DNA of 30,878 bases from positions 1 through 30,878 of the forward strand of contig LRSR01008703.1 of assembly GCA_001579985.1 (NCBI GenBank), in the 5' to 3' direction. Source of the stretch: Hypsibius dujardini (taxonomy: Eukaryota > Tardigrada > Eutardigrada > Parachela > Hypsibiidae). Below the pieces are notes generated by a model. It had not been told where the DNA came from. It was given only the letters and a program-made list of their open reading frames with translations, and did no database searches. Within the stretch, counting starts at the first letter, position 1, and every line of letters starts with the position of its first letter. The position numbers were made by a program, and so were the translations under genes. This document shows, one piece after another, positions 29,911-30,878 of this stretch.

Positions 29911-30841
29911 ATGATTGTCTTAACGCGCGACCAACTGGAGCAGATCCTCAAAACTTTACCGGAATATTATCCAAAATCGCTACAGGCAAGATAAAATTGA
30001 GATCTCCTCACAATTGTCTGGTTCGCGGTACCACGTTGAATTTTATTACTCGTATGAGGCGAAGTCTCTATTTCGGCTCACCCTCCACTTGTTCGATAAA
30101 TCGGCTCCACTCATCGGTTTCTCTTTGATGGCAGCTGCTTGATTTTTTGATTTCCAAAAGTGTTATAGTATACTAGGATATGGTACAGGAAATCAAACAA
30201 TCAAGCACTCGCCATCAGAGAAAAAGCCCATAAGTGAGCCGATTTATGGAGAGTGAGCCGAAATACAGACTTTGCCTCACACTGTTGGTGTTTTTTTGTG
30301 TCCAGCTGGATGCCATCATCAGGAACAGACTTGCAGGCAGTCATGTCTGGCCTGGAACAGAAATTGTGGCAGACAAATTCCCCGATTACTCGGTCATTCT
30401 GCAACACCCGATTAAGGGATCTCATGTATAACATAATACGCCGACTTTAATTCGCGAATTCGATCACTTTAAACTGCCGGTTGATTTTGTCTGTCTGTGA
30501 CATACAGGATTATTTGCCTTGCCCGGAACATAACAGCGTCACTCTCTTTTGTCGGGACATTAGCAGACTCGAGGACATCGTTCGCAGGAAGGATTTCGTA
30601 GATTGGTCAAAGGGTGTCGAATTTTTCGGTACGTATGAAATCAGGAAGAGATTTGGTACTAGATATAACATCGCGTGTCTATTGTATGAAATTTAGCTGT
30701 TTCTCGGCATGATGTCTACCCTTGTCTCTGGAAGCAAAGCGAGGAACTGGAAAACAGTGTCGAGAATCACGACTCAGAGGAACCGGATGGAGTAGATCTC
30801 GGCATCGTCCACTTGCTCAACCCATCCTATCTGGTCAAAAG
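29911..30841 (+). CDS. GLYAT-like N-acyltransferase, copy C, 5' four exons
   Basis: Exons 29911-29985, 30306-30425, 30508-30628 and 30697-30841; the GNAT-domain exon 5 lies beyond the window. Exons 1-3 have exactly the same lengths as copy A (75, 120, 121); exon 4 is 145 against 130. Sequence includes MIVLTRDQLEQIL, NRLAGSHVWPGTEIVADKF, VTLFCRDISRLEDIV and GIVHLLNPSYLVK. Exon 1 ends CTACAG followed by GCAAGA, a GC-type donor, where copies A and B have GT. Intron 1 holds the foldback element 30069-30265. All visible exons are open, so this copy may be functional. It matches copy B more closely than copy A in exons 1-2. Confidence 0.85.
30069..30265. mobile_element. Foldback element, family 2, copy 2
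   Basis: Begins TATTTCGGCTCACCCTCCAC and ends GAGAGTGAGCCGAAATA. Arms carry CGATAAATCGGCTC and GAGCCGATTTAT, TTTCTCTTTGATGGC and GCCATCAGAGAAA, TGCTTGATT and AATCAAGCA. It is the same family as 6616-6773 and lies in intron 1 of GLYAT-like copy C. Confidence 0.85.
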
Positions 30842-30843
30842 GT

Positions 30844-30847
30844 TTGT

Positions 30848-30878
<31 letters not shown>
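30844..30878. repeat. GACA microsatellite at the right edge
   Basis: It starts a few bases after the GTTTGTC donor of GLYAT-like copy C exon 4. Copy A has a TCTG array at the corresponding place. Confidence 0.95.

Overview
This window is eukaryotic nuclear DNA, almost certainly from an invertebrate animal that I cannot place further. Every recognisable gene is split by short introns with matching splice phases. The gene set is animal: DDX18/HAS1 helicase, anillin, Integrator subunit 4, a TMEM50-type membrane protein, an arginine-methyltransferase-like protein and GLYAT-like acyltransferases. The genome is gene-dense (eight genes or gene parts plus one pseudogene in 31 kb), but its introns and spacers are full of GACA/TGTC tetranucleotide arrays and small inverted-repeat elements.

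Layout, left to right. 95-722 (+): 3' end of DDX18/HAS1. 2979-1171 (-): compact three-exon NYN-domain protein, convergent with DDX18. 3319-7395 (+): ten-exon gene for an unrecognised 595-residue protein, divergent from the NYN gene across a 340-bp spacer holding a perfect CRE palindrome. About 7946-14246 (+): anillin, with 14 exons and a C-terminal PH domain. 20212-15504 (-): INTS4, six exons, convergent with anillin. 23700-21083 (-): ten-exon PRMT-family protein whose catalytic double-E and THW motifs are degenerate. 24329-25846 (+): TMEM50 homologue, divergent from the PRMT-like gene across a spacer with a 136-bp tandem duplication that carries a CTCF-like motif in each copy. 26273-30878 (+): a tandem GLYAT-like cluster with one intact gene, one decayed copy and a third gene cut by the window edge.

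Exon models were built by hand. I kept splice sites that preserve reading frame and family alignment, and summed exon lengths divide by three in every complete model. The least certain points are the anillin N-terminus, exon 2 of the unrecognised gene, and one PRMT donor near 21861.

The most interesting signal is the interplay between mobile or simple repeats and gene structure. One MITE-like family has three copies. The first provides the last coding stretch, stop codon and poly(A) signal of the unrecognised gene. The second is intergenic. The third makes up nearly all of one TMEM50 intron and begins seven bases after the 5' splice site. Other foldback elements sit inside introns, and TCTG microsatellites repeatedly begin exactly at 5' splice sites. 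The genes themselves are mostly housekeeping (ribosome biogenesis, cytokinesis, snRNA processing); I see no operon-like or defence-type system.
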